Position numbers and translations under genes: made by a program
Part shown: piece by piece, positions 10,346 to 23,516 of the stretch
Position numbering within the stretch: the stretch's first letter is position 1
Layout of the letters: each line of letters opens with the position of its first letter
The notes under the pieces: generated by a model
Told to the model about the DNA's origin: nothing
The model's input: only the letters and a program-made list of their open reading frames with translations
Database searches by the model: none
From: Oscheius onirici
Lineage: Eukaryota; Nematoda; Chromadorea; Rhabditida; Rhabditidae
Length of the DNA: 64,000 bases
Reading direction: 5' to 3'
Assembly (NCBI GenBank): GCA_932521025.1
Contig: OW051471.1
Span: forward strand, 4,154,001 to 4,218,000

Positions 10346-12776
10346 TTAGCTGGCAGCAGCCGGCTCAGGTTGAGCCGAAATGTCTGCAGCAACGGCGGCT
10401 GCTGTATCTACGGGAGCGGATTCTTCTTGTTTGGCCTCAAGTTCGGCAACTTGAACTTCGGGATTGACTTCGGGGGCAGCTTCTTCAGCGGCAGCTTCTG
10501 TCACTGGGGCTTCTTCGGGTTTCTGTTCTTCGGCAGCCGGAGTCTGGAAAGAGGAAAGTTTTGAGACGATTGAAAAAGATACCTCGGCTGGAGCAGATTC
10601 TTCAGTTGGGACAGGGACTTCAGGAGCAGATTCTTCTTGAGTAAGTGCGGATTCTGCAACAGGTTCTGCTGGAGCGGACTCTTCTTTGGCTGGCTCTGAT
10701 TGGTTAGATTCCGGTTCAACAGGGGCAGATTCAGATTGTTCGGAGACTGGGGCAGCCACTGAATTTTTTTTTTGCCTTTGTATTAATCCCTGTACATATC
10801 CACGCACTCTACGGCGACAACAAAGGTACAGAACATGTGAAAATATTCGGTTGAAAAAGGGGTTATCTATCATCAATCCTTGAGTCACCTGTCCGCCTGA
10901 TGCGGATTTGTATTTTTGGTCGTGTTATAACTATCACGGGCCCGTCGTCCTCTTCTTCTTCACTCTCTGAGACTTTTGACTAGTCTAGTCTTTTGAAAGT
11001 CGTCCCATAGAGATACTGTTCTAGTTCGAAGTCAAGACACTCACCCTCTTCAGCAGCTTCTGCTTCTTTCTTCTGCTTCTTTCTTCTCTTGGTAGGGTCT
11101 TCCGGGTCTTCCTCGTACTCACTCTCACTTCCGGCCTAAAGACAGGATTGATACTTTATAGTCCCAATCAATCACCTTCTCTTCGACAAGAGCTGGGGCA
11201 GCTTCAGTGACTGGAGCCTCTTCCTTGGTGGCGGTTTCTTCTACGGGAGCTTCGGCAGTTGGGGCCTGAAAAATACAGTATAATATGGGCTCAGCGAAAA
11301 GAAAGAAAAGTTAGTACTCCACTATTGTCACCTCTGTTACGGGTGTCGCCTCCTCAGCAGTTAGATCGTGTTAGTATGGTAAGTGGGCACTAGTATTGTG
11401 ACTTTTAGTTTATTAGATCGATGAAGACAACGCGTGAGATAAAGGCAATAACAAGCATAGAACAATTACAGCACGGAGCAGCGGAAACCGAAGAAGGTTG
11501 GACCCACCTCAGCGGCTGGTTCTGAAGACTCTGGAGCAGATTCGGCTGCAGGAGCAGACTCTTCTGTGGCGGGAGCAGATTCGGCAGGAGTCTCGGCAGG
11601 AGCCTACACTTGGGATGAGATATATTTAACAGGATGCTCTACCTCGGCAGGAGCGGACTCTTCTTTAGCCGGCTCAGAAGCTTCGGCAACGGCTTCAGGG
11701 GCAGTCTCAGCAGGGGCAGATTCTGGCTCAGCAGCTGGTTCAGACTTTTCGGGAGCTGCCTCAGAAGTCTCGGCAGCTGGTTCCGGGGCAGACTCGGCAG
11801 CAGGAGCTTCAGGTGCAGGTTCGGTTGCTACAGTTTCAGTAGTCTCTGTGGGAACGAATTCGGCTGGAGCACCCTCGGAAGACTCAGCAGCAGGGGCCTG
11901 CAAATCATTTTTTTCAGTCTGTTGAGTGCTCTCACCTCAGCTGGAGCAGATTCCTCTTGAGCAGGAGCAGCTTCAGCAGCTGGTTCAGAAGCCTCGGGTG
12001 CAGACTCAGCAGCTGGTTCAGATGATTCGGGAGCAGGAGCAGATTCTGTGACTGGAACTTCGACCTTCTCTACAGTTTCTTCATCAGCGGCAGGAGCTCC
12101 CTCTGATGATTCAGCAGGAGCAGTTTCTTGGACAGGCTCGGCAGAAGGGGCTTCAGTCTAAACACTTGTCTTTATGTAAACAAACCTTGCAACCAACCTG
12201 AGCAGCGGGCTTCTCAGAAGCAGGAGCAGCCTCTTGTTTTTCTTCAGCAGCCGGCTCAGCTGGAGCACTCTCTGATGACTCGGCAGCAGCTGGTTCAGGG
12301 GCAGATTCAGGAGCGACTGTTTTGGTAGTCTCTGAGGGAACAAATTCGGCAGCAGGCTCTTCTGGCTTGAATTCAGCAGCAGCTTCGGGAGCAGGCTAAA
12401 AAATTAGACTTCCAATTATCAAATTTCTGGATTTACCTCGGCAGGAGTGGATTCTGGGGCAGCCTCAGCGGCAGGCTAAAAATGTCATTGAAAATAGTTC
12501 AATTGCATACTGTACCTCAGCAGGAGCGGGTTCAGAGGCATCGACGACCTCTGGAACTGCTGCCTCGGGAGCTGATTCGGCGGGTGCGGTCTCGACTGGA
12601 GCAGCCTAAAACGATGGTAAATAGAACAAAAAACTATTACCTCGGCAGGAGAATCAGAAGTTGGTGCTGGCTCTGCGGCAGGAGCCTCAGCAGGAGGTGC
12701 GGTCTGAATTCAGAATGGTGAAATGTGATCGCGCGAGACCTACCTCCTGGACGTCAGCTGGAGCTTGCTCGGACAT
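10346..12776 (-). CDS. Ala/Pro/Glu/Ser-rich low-complexity protein with 13 exons
   Basis: Start ATG at 12776 (MSEQAPADVQE). Exons: 12776-12744, 12703-12641, 12605-12516, 12475-12437, 12395-12198, 12157-11936, 11897-11643, 11603-11508, 11352-11332 (micro-exon, tentative), 11265-11176, 11135-11045, 10758-10583 and 10543-10346. They total 1572 bp, about 523 residues. The product is built from repeats of the type ESAPAE, EPAAE and SEEAP. One basic/acidic interruption (DPTKRRKKQKKE) lies in the eleventh exon. Nearly all exons are phase 0 at both ends, so any subset can be spliced without a frameshift. It lacks a signal peptide and membrane span and is presumably disordered. Such repeats occur in neurofilament-like and muscle-associated proteins, but no orthologue can be named. 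Confidence 0.8.
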
Positions 12777-15700
12777 GTTTTTGGTTGAAGTGGAATGTGT
12801 CTTCGTGAATGAAAGACTGACTCTATAGAGGGGCGGGATTTGCCTTTGTACCCCTCCAGCAGCAGGTGGGAGGAGCTTCCTAAAGGAAAGAGAAGGCGGA
12901 GAGTTCGTCACGAGACTCACATTCCGTCCCGCCAAACCTTTTTTTCTGTGTCGGGAAGTTGAGAGGCAGCAGGCGAGGTTCAAAGTTAAAGGAAAGGGAT
13001 TTTGTTCTTTATGTTCAAAACAATAGGAAGAATTCTTTTCCCAAGAAGATAGTTCCCAAAATAGACTGGTTTCATTGCTTCTTCAGACGGCATTTAGGAC
13101 AATGTCTTCGAGACTGATTCAGCTCGTCCCCGCTCGTCTCGAAACTTCCATTTACCCAAAAAAGACACTTCTGGGAAAGGGAAATGGTCAGTGGACTCTG
13201 TCGGAAATTGGCTCACGGAACTTCATTAGGAGAAGTTCCATTTCAGGCAAAAGCTGGTCACTCTGGGAGTTCTGAGTTAGAGTTCATATGAACCTATGCT
13301 TATCGAACAGCATCCTGAAAAAATCTGGAAAATGTATTCGGTTCCAATCAGCTGGCTCTCACACGTGCCGATTTATCTCTGTTTGCCACTCTTTTTCTCA
13401 CGCGCTTTATGACTCTCTTCTGCCTGAGTTACACTCTCTGAGAGCCAACTGAGAAGCTCCCGGCGCCCACGACCGAAGTGTCTTTTTGAGGGGACAAAAA
13501 CTGCAAAAGCGTCTGGCTGGGACTGCAGAGACTTCCTTTTCATAGAAATTCCTTAAACGCTTCCTTTGGATTTCTAGATATTCCTAAAGATTGGCTCGAT
13601 TCCTTCTCCCCGAACAGTTCGGAATGACCCCTGTACTCTCCAGATATTCGATACAGGAGTAAACGGTTCCACGTGGTCATGATTCGACACGTGCCGATGC
13701 GATAACACGGCCGGGGCAACCCCGCACCCAAATGAAAACAGTTGTTCTCTTTCTCGACAGCTGATCCCTATCAGCACAAAAAGTTGTAGGCGCGAGATTG
13801 CCTGACAGCTGGACTTGAGAGAGAATGAAAGGCTACTGATACAGGTCTTTGGAACTGATGTAAAGTGGCTACAGACATAAATAGAGTTCACGAGTTTGTG
13901 TGTTGTTTTGCACTCTTCTTTTTGATCGTATCGTTGAGAATGAACATGGTGGTGACTCTTTTAGAGACGGATGATGGAGGGAGACGATTTTGAAATCCGA
14001 TACAAAAACCGAGATGCATACTATATTTTCTAATCACTTGCTCCCTTTTCGGACTTCGTTTCAGATTCGTTTTCATGACAATTGGAAAAACTCTTGATTC
14101 AGAAGAAGTCTGTATATATTATAATTCGGAACAAACTCCTCTGTACCAAAAACCCTACTATGAATAATTTGAGTTTCTGGATACTCATCTGTCACACTTT
14201 CCGAGAACAGATGAAAAAAACGAGTCAGTAACAATAGACTGAATCTGTAAGAGAAACTATTTTCAGCATCTGTTACTCATGACTCAAGATTCTTCAAAGA
14301 TGCCCCGCTTTCAGATAGTCCATCAATCTTTCCTCCGCCCTCATGACTTTTTTGTTCTCTGTTGCGTTCTGTTCCATGACGTTGACAGTTGTTCTCCTAC
14401 GCACAGTCAGCTGTCCCCAAAATGCTCTCTCCCTCGAACGCATGAAACATTAGAGTCGGTCTGTGTGTAAAAGCGGAGCAAAAACAGCTCCTCCGACTGA
14501 TAGCCTTGTACAAGAGAGCTGCAAAACGAGAGTCACAAGTAGTCTATCAGCAGTTCCTTTTCCGCCATTTTTCTGCCATAAAGTGTTCCGTCGGATTATG
14601 GAAACTCGTCGCGACCCGTCAATTCAGGGTAGGACAGAAAAAGCAGACTGATCGCAACTGTGAACCGTTCTGCAGGAGGCACGTGGGTCAATATTTGATT
14701 GAGATCAGCTGGGGGCGAGAACAAATCCGACTGAAACAGTAGAGGCTTGATCGAGTTGATCAGTTCGAGTGTGAGTCTGAAGTGAGTCGTAGGGATTTCC
14801 TCTGATAACTTGCTCTTCAGCTTCCGTATATACTGCACTATCTAACAATAAGTCTGGGATTACCTCTGTTTGTCTGTCTGTCGTTTGTATATGGACACGA
14901 TAATCGTTGTAGCAAGTCAAGAATTGCCAGGACTAGGTAGCAAGTTACTTTTGAGGCGACGAAGTTGTCTGGTCTCTGAATGAAAAAAGAAGGCCTGGAA
15001 TATCAAGGAAACATGTGTCTTCGTCATAAGGCGAGCTTGTTATTGAAAAAAGTAACTCTGACCGAGTATAACGGTTACATACAAACTTCGATCTGGTTTC
15101 TTGTATGGAATCACAAATTTAAAAGTATAGAAACGCTAAAGACAAGTTCAGAGACGAAAAGACACCATAGTGATCTTGGTTTTTTGGAAGCTTCTACTAC
15201 CGTATCATAATCTCAAAGCACCTGTCTTCGACGACTTTTGTTCTTGTTCGGTTCGATGTTATGTTATGCACCAAAAGTAAACTGTTCCAACAAGTTTTGG
15301 TGAAATTCTACGTTCATTCCAAATTCCGGAGAGTATCTAACTTTTCTTGACATGCTGAACTGGATTTTAGCAGTAGAGAGATTTATCTTCTTCACTCAAT
15401 TCTACTGTTAGACAGACGAGGCTTAATCGACAGACTCCCGAAATGTTTCAGAGGCGCCGGACATCAAATATTTGGAAGAGTACACGTGCAGCAGCAGCCG
15501 GGCAGTCATAAGACGATCAGCTGAGCGGACAGATGCCGTCAGTGGAAAACACAAGTTGAAAGGGAACAGGGGAACCCCTGCGGTGCAATCTCTTCTTTAA
15601 CATTTTCATTAAGTAAAATCACTGTATCAGTTGACTCATATTCTGACCGAAGCCCGTGTTGATTACGATCCTCTCCGTTTCCAATTTGGCCTAACAACAC

Positions 15701-18364
15701 AAGGAGAGGACGAAACGAGTCTGTTCTATTCTTATCGAGGCACATGTCAGCTGACGGTGTAGGTTCAAATGATGTTCGATTTATGTGTGGGACTCTCGAC
15801 TCGGAAACTACGGATCATTGGCAGGTCAGAAGGCAAACCGGACACGAGGTTTTTCTTCGACACAACAAGAAAGAGACCACTGTAATCATTGCTGGAACAT
15901 TATGTTCGATGAAGCAGTTGTCCTCCGACCCAAAATCCAAAGACCCAAAATATTCGCTTGTTATCATTGAGAACAACACCTCTGCAACTGTTACCGAACC
16001 ACCTGATAGTTTATCGTAAAAAGACGAGGAAGAGTTCTTTTCGACTGCATCTGTTTTGAAGAAACTGCTCCCGCGTGATTGAACATATGTCCAGGAGAGA
16101 GAATCATTGAAACCGATTGACTCATTGAAAATACGGGGCCATAAGAATGCCCCTTCGAGTATCTACACTCGTTTTTTTGCGCGATTCGAACTCGAAACTG
16201 GTGCAATTGTCTTTTCCCGCGTGATGGGCACACTTTGCCTTTCAAATGACGCCTTTTGGCAAACAGAACAACTTGATGGGAGGTCGGATCAGTTGACCAG
16301 ATCAGCGAAGAAAGCTAAGGCCAGACAAAAAAAAAGGAAGTATTTAGACCTAGGGGTTAGAGACGATTGTGTATTTTGCTCGTAGAGCGGCAAGGCGAAA
16401 AAGGAGCAGAGAAGCGGTCAGAGTGTTTGTTGAACGTTAGGACGCTGGAAAATCTGTGGAATCAAAGAGTTGATAGCCTGTTTGTCGAGTAGTCCGTGGA
16501 CTCGAGCTGAATTAACAAGTGAAGATAGACAGTTTGAAAGTTGAAGATTGAACTCTTGTAATCGGTAAATTGACAGATATATGACTAGAACAAACCGGAC
16601 CAAAAGGGCTCAGAGGAAGTGTCAGAAATAGGTTAAAAGAGAGAAAGTGAGATTACAAGAGGAAAAGAAAGAAAGAACAGAGGTTTCTGAAAATGTTTTG
16701 AAAGATCTGACGACGAAGCTTGGGTAACGGATCCTTAGAATGGAAAGAGAAAAAATATATGAAAAACGTAAAGTCCCGGTATAAAACTATGGCTTCTTCA
16801 AAGTAGCAAAAAAGACTTCAAAGAAAATAAATTCACATAGGAATAAACAGATGTTGCAGGCTCATTGAAAAGGTCCGGGCACTTTGTCGAAATTGCAGCT
16901 GGGATTTATTCCTAATATGACCCTCGTGGCTTCTATAGCAACCAGCCGACAATGCTTTCTGCTATGCATACGCGTCAATTACCCGGCTTTCAAACAACTC
17001 TCTCTCTCTCGTCGTTCCTTTTTCTCTTTCCCATATTTACTGACCCACACACATTCATTACACCTGCATGACTGCACTACTCCATAAGCATCGAATTTCT
17101 CGTCCTCTCTCCCCTTCTTCCAATTAGACAACAGAGAGATGTCCTCCTGAAAAGTCCATGTTATGCTTCCTGTGCTGCTTTCCCGGCTCCCTTCGCCTCT
17201 GTTTTTGTCCCCGTTCCCGCGGCAGGTGGGTATCCCTTCTCTCACTCTACTCTCAGGGGATATTCAGACAGCTGTGCGTCGTTTCTACATCCGACATGGC
17301 CATTGTCGAGAGTAGAAAAGGTATGTTTGAATATTATATCGGGCAATGGATAGCGTAGTGAGAGTCCCATAAATAGTCTTTTACAATTGTTCGATTCAAA
17401 ACAATTGCCGTGGTTGGATACTCAGCTTAGATATGCTGGTAAATTCAAACTTTAGCTGCCTAACTTAACTGAGTATCCATTTGTTTCAAAAAGAGATTTG
17501 TTTCGCAGACGATTGCTACGTTTAGGTGGAATGGACAGCTACAGGCAGCGACTGAAACATCCACGAAGAACCCATAGTGAGCCACCGATCAAGACGGGAA
17601 GAGTCTTTGTTAGATTCTGTTCCTTGCGAGAAAAGAGACACGAAAAGTATTGTTTCTCCTAACAGGAAAGAACAAGATTTGCAGAAAGTCAACAAGCCGA
17701 TTTCATGTCTCGATGGTCTCAATTCCGTCCTCCTTCGATGCTCGCCGCTCAGTCCGAAAGTCCAAACGAAAATGGCTAAGCCAACGGAGAGAACTAGTGG
17801 TCTGTTCAGCTTTCTCTTCGACTTATCCCCAGACAAACTTTGCCGAGATAAACACGGGTCCAATTAAAGGACTTACCTCCGCTTCGGCTATCTTTACCAT
17901 GGCAACTGGGGCTTCCCGGTCTCTGACAAAGCTTATTTCCGGGCAGCGGAGATGGGTTTCTCTTGTTTAGTCGCCGTTTTGCATCGAAGGGGAAAGTCCG
18001 TCCCAGTCGAATATCCGGCCAGGATATTGCACGTTCTATGGCTTCTGATTACCATGTTGTCCCTTCTGATGAAGGTCGTTGATTGAAAGCAGATCTGACC
18101 TCGGTCTCTTTTTTGTTCCTGTTTCCAACAGTCTTCTACAAAAAGGAAGTCCAGACACTTTCTCAACGATTCTCTCACGGCTTCTCAATAATTCTCCCAT
18201 ATTAGCAGATGTCATGGAGACGGGCTTCCTCTTGAGAAGCAATGTTCTTATCGGCACTTTTTCAGCTCTCCGCCAGCAGTGTCAGCTCAGAATCTATACC
18301 GTCCGAACCGAGACTCGTAAGCCGTTTGCATTTCCTCCAAGTTGACAAAATTTAGCATCCGGAG
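12777..18364. other. 5.6 kb with no supported gene
   Basis: Both strands show only scattered open frames of 60-120 codons without splice-consistent continuation, motif or low-complexity coding signature. The first part upstream of 12776 probably contains the promoter of the Ala/Pro/Glu-rich gene; a CTCTATAGAG word at about 12819-12828 is TATA-like. I see no tRNA, rRNA or obvious transposon ends in the rest. It may hold non-coding RNA or distal regulatory DNA. Confidence 0.4.
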
Positions 18365-21300
18365 ATGGATCGAAGCGAAGATCATGACTCTCAAGAAGTA
18401 GACGGACTGGACAATGATGTCGTCGATACCAAATGGTTATCGCGATATTAGAATTTGGACAAAACATAATTTCAGTCCGAGTCGGGAAGCTGTCCTGGTC
18501 AACGGACACAGATCTAGTCCTTCTTCCTCTTTCGAGCTTCCAAAACAATTCGAAATCGAGCGTCTCAATCTGGATTCTCCTACCATACTCCAATCTGACA
18601 AGGAACAGGACGAATGGCATCTGAAGGACAGTTACAAGCGAGATCTCGAACAATATGTCAACTCTGAAGCCTTGCCGTTAGTTTTTTCGTCTATTTTCTA
18701 AAAGAGTAATAGATCGAACCCATGGATCGATCCTTTTGAAGACGACCGTCGTTCTAGAACGGAGCAATGGATTGAGTCGATAACTCCAGAAAGAGTGGGT
18801 GATAGTGAAACGGACGAAGTGCCCTCTCCGTCTCAAACATCTAGTCCAGAGGAACAACCAGAAAGACCAAAGGATGATGAGGAAGAGGAGGAAAGAATAC
18901 CAGTCGTCATACCAGTAGATCAAGAAGACGAGCCACTACTCGAGCCTAAAACACCTTTTGAAGTAACTGGTATAAAGGTAAGAAACTGTTTAAATTAACT
19001 AAAGATCAAATGTTGAAGGCAGAGGTGGAATTTGTTTGGGAAGAAGAGGCTGTTAGAAAAGAGGAAGTCCTTCGTGATGTCAATATCAAGTTGAACGGAG
19101 GACCGGAGAAGGTAGACTGAAGAGGGGAGTGCAACTATCAGTTCTTTTTAGGTGATCCGGCGACTGATTCCACTTCTGGAGGCTCAGGAGAGCTTGGACG
19201 CTTCGCCAAGCGAGGTATCCGTCGTTTCGTCGACGGTTGAGAAAATCAGTCTGGTTTGTTAGTCTTTATCAATAAAATACCACCCTTTCAGGTTCAGCAG
19301 AACTATCGGAACAATCTGCAATCCGCTCTGGAACATTCCGGAGACAGAGTCTCTCTCAAAGAGGTCGAGAGGTTCTGGGAGTATCAGTACAATTCTCCAG
19401 AACAGCAAAGAGTCGCGGATGAAAAGAGAAGACGCCGAGAGCTGGAAAGAATCCGCGGTCATACTCCGACCATGGAACGAGTAGTCATGTATTTCTCAAC
19501 TGTTCTACAAAAACTACTCGATTCAGGTATTACACGTCTGACAAACGACCGTCGCTCATCACCATTTCGCCATCTCCGGTGCCGAGTGTCCGATCCGTAA
19601 GCCTCTTAACACTCATTCTCTCTCAAAATGTAACATCATCAGAGCTCTTCGTTTTCCGACGCCTATCGACTGTTCGACAGGAAGAGTGTCACGCCGTCTC
19701 CACGACCACCCAGACTGTCTCGTATGTCGTTTGAGAGTGAGGATCTGAATCTTTCGATGGAAAAGGACAATCTGGCTGAGGAGATTACCATCGAGGTCCT
19801 TCTGGGACATTTCTAAAAGATAGCTGATTTAGGTTCCTCACCTGACTGTTCCAGTGAACACCGACACGAGTTTCTTCCATCTGGACGCAAATAGTTCAGA
19901 CGAAGAAGATGGCGGTGGACTGGTCGAAATCCCCGAAGGTCAGTACTCATCCCAATTGCAGCTCGAAGTCTGACGTCGGTCAAGTAATGCCAAAAGTTAC
20001 CGTAGCTTAGCCTGCTCCCGGTGAGCCTAATCCCGGCAACGGGCGTCAACAGATTCGCTAGAAATATCTTTCTAGGCTTTGACGTCGGTCCACTAGATCT
20101 AATCCTTGGACCTCGGACAGACAACAAAGCTACAAAACTATGCAAAACAAGTAATTTGGGAGATGAGAGTCTTGAAATTTGTTGGCCTTGCCTGTCACGG
20201 ATTGTAATTTACAAAACTGAAAAAATTCTCACTTATCCATATTCACAATAAGGTCCAGGATCACAGTCAGTATAATTGAACGTACAAGGATAGCAACGCT
20301 CCTATCTGAGCTAGATATTCTCAATATTTTTCAAAGTCTGACAATCTGTCGCTTGGTTCTTTCCGCGCCAACAACCCGCCTGGAAGCTACTATACTTGGG
20401 CAATTCGGCTTGTGACTCGACGTTTCGACTTGACTCCCAAGTATAGAAGCTACCATCATAGATCTACCCAAACTGAGCAATGTTACACAACTATTTTATC
20501 CCAAAATTGACTAATTGCTTTTCATTCCCCAAAGAAACTTTTCAAAACAAATAAAAAAAACTTTTTCGGTTCTTCACAAATCTCCCAATTAAAGTTTCAG
20601 ACACAGACTTGGGAGCAATTTAAAATGGGCCAGATGACTTCGTCACCTGGCGGCGTCGTAAAGCCACGCTATTTTATATGTTCTTTACCGTTTTCTGAAG
20701 CGTTGTCCTACCGGACTTTTTTGATCCTATACAAACTGTCCTAACAGTGAGACAAAGGCACAGAGTCATCCACAGATACCATTGCGCTTTAGATAGTTTA
20801 GACCAGCCGTCTACGACGGCTGTCGCCGCCCTAGCGCCTGCGTCGCTGAGAAGTACAAAATAAATTCTGTCCAAGTTCTAGATGCCCATTCAAATCGCCT
20901 GATCCTTTGACAAAAACTAACTTCTCATAACTACCTCGTTCTCACTCCAAGTTCAAAACTCTTATCTTGACAATTTCTGACCTGTCGAGACCATTTGAGG
21001 TCCACACAAACAAACATCCAGAATCCACGACAGACACCATTGCGCTTTAGTAGTAGAGAGATGCTCAATCTGTTCTCTGTACCAAATGCGCTTACTTCTT
21101 AGCAAAGAGGTTTATCTGCTAACGTCAAGAAACCTGCTTTCACCGACCACACTTCGTAAATACTTCCATTGCTGCTATTAAAGTACAGATATGAAACCAA
21201 TGTACGTCATATTGCAGGCAAAGCCTCTCCCATTCGACGTCTGTTCGTCTCTTCGCCACACCCTCGACGCTTGCGTGTTTCTCGCGGCACCTCAACTGAA

Positions 21301-22896
21301 GATCTCTGCGGATCATCCGATGGGCGGACATATCCCGAAAAGCGGTTTCAGTCGACACTCACTCAAACAGACGAATCCATGGCTGACAGTTGTGGAGTAC
21401 GCTTCTTGATGACCGACCCTGTCGCTCCAAAGTCTACCTCGTGAGTCATTTCCATTCTTCTCTGCCTTTTGGGAAGTACACTCTTCCGAGCTTTCGAAGA
21501 GAGTAAACTTTTTAGGATCATTTACCCTTGGGGGCAGCTAACCTTACCTGGAAATTACCCACAGTTCTTGCTATAGTTTGCGTTACATACCAAGTTGTTT
21601 TTGCTTTCATCGTAACCGTTTCTTACTTCCGTCTGAACTTTCATAACGCTACAGAACTTCAAAACATTCGGGTGATTACCAAACGTTGAGGCGGCTATAA
21701 AAGGGAGCAAAATAGAAAAGGTGTTTCTCAAGGATATAGTTGGATTTCCCCAGGCTGTTGACGTCTATTTCGAAGTCGCTTCAAAAGAACATGTATTTAT
21801 AGTCATCCATTTACAAATTGCTAACGCATATGCCTCCTCATACAAACATCCTTCAGACCTTCGGACATGTCGAGCACCTCCCTTGAAGACTTTCTGGCTT
21901 CGGACTTCCGTCCCAGCAGTTCCTCTCCCTCCAAATCCGTCCACTTCGCTCACAAAGTAAGCTATTTTGAGAGGATTTGGTCTAGAAAACTTAGGACGCA
22001 AGCTCACATCATAATACTCTGAACTGATTCAGATAAAAGAAGGTTTTCAGATTGACGCGGACATCGACCATCTGCCTAAACACCAACACGATCCTCTTTT
22101 CCGCAGTCCCAAGTCTATTTTGAAGCGGATCGATTCGAAAACAGCTGAGTGAGTTATTCAGCTTGAGACTGTGAGAACTATGCGATTTAGATACAGAAAA
22201 GTGATGGAATTGGCAGCTGACCGTCTTTACAAGGACATCAAAATGATGGTAGAGGAACGGGACCGTTGTCTTCATGCCTTAGAAATACTTCCTTCCGAAA
22301 ACAAAGAGCTCAGTTCCGAGACTTCCGTCTATCAGACAAATTATCGGGATAAGCTGATCGAGAATAAGGGTGTTCTGGACGCGAAGATTGATCATTTCTG
22401 GAACAGAATGAAGGATCTGCCTTTGAACGAGACAGAGGTGGTTCATTTCGGAAAGAGTGGGTAATATGAAGTGATTTTAGTCTGCCTTCGTCTACGGAGT
22501 GGAAAGTTCGAAATCTCTGACTCTGAACATGAAGAGGAAGCTCATTCCGACCAGATTTATTGCTGGGCAGAACCATAATGTGAGTTTGACTAGATTGTGA
22601 GAAGAAAAATTCTCTTATAATTAGTTGGCACTCCTCTTAAAAAGTTGAGACCAGACAGAAAATGAGACTTCCAGATAACTCGTCGTGGCGGAAAGACAAA
22701 TCTCGAGATGGCTTCAGACTACGCAAGAAAGTTGGCCGATATGAGGAAGGCCATGATCCGAAGAGATTCCGACATTGTTCAAGACGACGAAAAGTGAGTC
22801 AACTGGAAAAGTATCTGAATAACGCAAGTGTTTAGAAGCGTGGAGGAAATCTTGAAGAGAGTCAGTGCCTCGCTGGCCAGTCTCAAGTCAGCATAA
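18365..22896 (+). CDS. Large acidic/coiled-coil protein, 16 exons, family unrecognised
   Basis: Exons joining in frame: 18365-18435, 18476-18676, 18713-18977, 19019-19111, 19152-19253, 19292-19488, 19527-19596, 19643-19795, 19833-19938, 21218-21440, 21857-21956, 22033-22148, 22191-22437, 22481-22579, 22675-22793 and 22836-22896, together 740 codons. The N-terminal half is acidic and Pro/Ser-rich (SNPWIDPFEDD; DDEEEEERIPVV). A basic helical segment (DEKRRRRELERIRG) follows. The C-terminal third is predicted helix/coiled coil (AADRLYKDIKMMVEERDRC ... NKGVLDAKIDHFW) ending EEILKRVSASLASLKSA. No membrane segment or enzymatic motif. Intron 9 (about 1.28 kb) is filled with repeats, unlike the other introns. 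A scaffold or cytoskeletal role is only a guess. Confidence 0.75.
20627..21062 (-). mobile_element. Helitron-like non-autonomous repeat, two partial copies in an intron
   Basis: Read on the minus strand, the unit begins near 21062 with a TCTCTACTACTAAAGCGC-type end and runs through a conserved 200-bp body. It finishes with a GC-rich hairpin (CAGCCGTC / GACGGCTG around 20801-20823). A second partial copy abuts it on the left. A 5' TC with TCTCTACTA and a 3' hairpin are features of Helitrons. Related copies lie at 40322-40571, 46127-46386 and 57836-58267. No target duplication is seen, as expected for Helitrons. Superfamily assignment is tentative. Confidence 0.5.
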
Positions 22897-23516
22897 GCCT
22901 CTGTCCTATACTCTGTCCTACTGTATATGACCAAAACAGTTTCACGTTCTCGTGAAACTTCTCTTCCATCGTATCAATTCTGCATACTACGGGTTACCAG
23001 CTGTGACAAACTTAAAACAATAAACTTTTCTTCTTATGTGGCCTCTCGACCCAGAATTAAAATCGTCTGACAATAAGTCAGGCCAGAACCCTTCTCCAAA
23101 AATTACCTTCCAAGAAAGTACACAATTGTTCTGACTCTGTTCCTAAAAATGTACTTTCCGAGTTGAGCACTCTCTCTCCCTCTCTCTAACACATTAACAA
23201 GTCAGGAGAATTCTGTTCTCTGAACGCTGGGTCAGTGAGACTTGATCACGAGAAATCTCATACCATTCTCATGATTCAGGTCCCCATTATCCTATAAAGG
23301 GAGACTAAAGTAGAACTGAAAACCTCGAAGCGGGCACCATCAATTCTCGCCGCGGCGACCTTTCCCGACACTTTCCGTTTCTACAAGTAAAAACAAGCTT
23401 CTTTCTCCTAATCACTTGTTTCTTTGAATTCTCTTGCATTTATTTTGTAATCCGTAAAAAAACTTGCAGAGTTATTCAAAAGCTACATCAAACTACTGGA
23501 CGGACGATCAGAAGAG
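22897..23516. other. Intergenic region with likely 5' UTR intron of the formin gene
   Basis: About 620 bp between the coiled-coil gene and the formin. AATAAA at about 23019-23024 may terminate the upstream transcript. An acceptor-like CTTGCAG at about 23464-23470, about 47 bp before the formin ATG, may be the 3' splice site of a leader intron or a spliced-leader site. Confidence 0.35.

Noticed and set aside
15744-16019. 91-codon plus frame (MSADGVGSNDVRF...)
   Set aside because: No similarity, no poly(A) signal, no splice partner. It lies in the long gene-poor stretch.
17577-18343. Several overlapping 90-113-codon frames on both strands
   Set aside because: Frames on all strands are similar in length, as expected by chance, and none continues across GT/AG borders.
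22438-22480. Read-through reading VHFGKSG at the end of coiled-coil gene exon 13
   Set aside because: It reaches a stop within a few codons. Splicing the 43-bp GTGGTT...TTTTAG interval keeps the frame open through three more exons.
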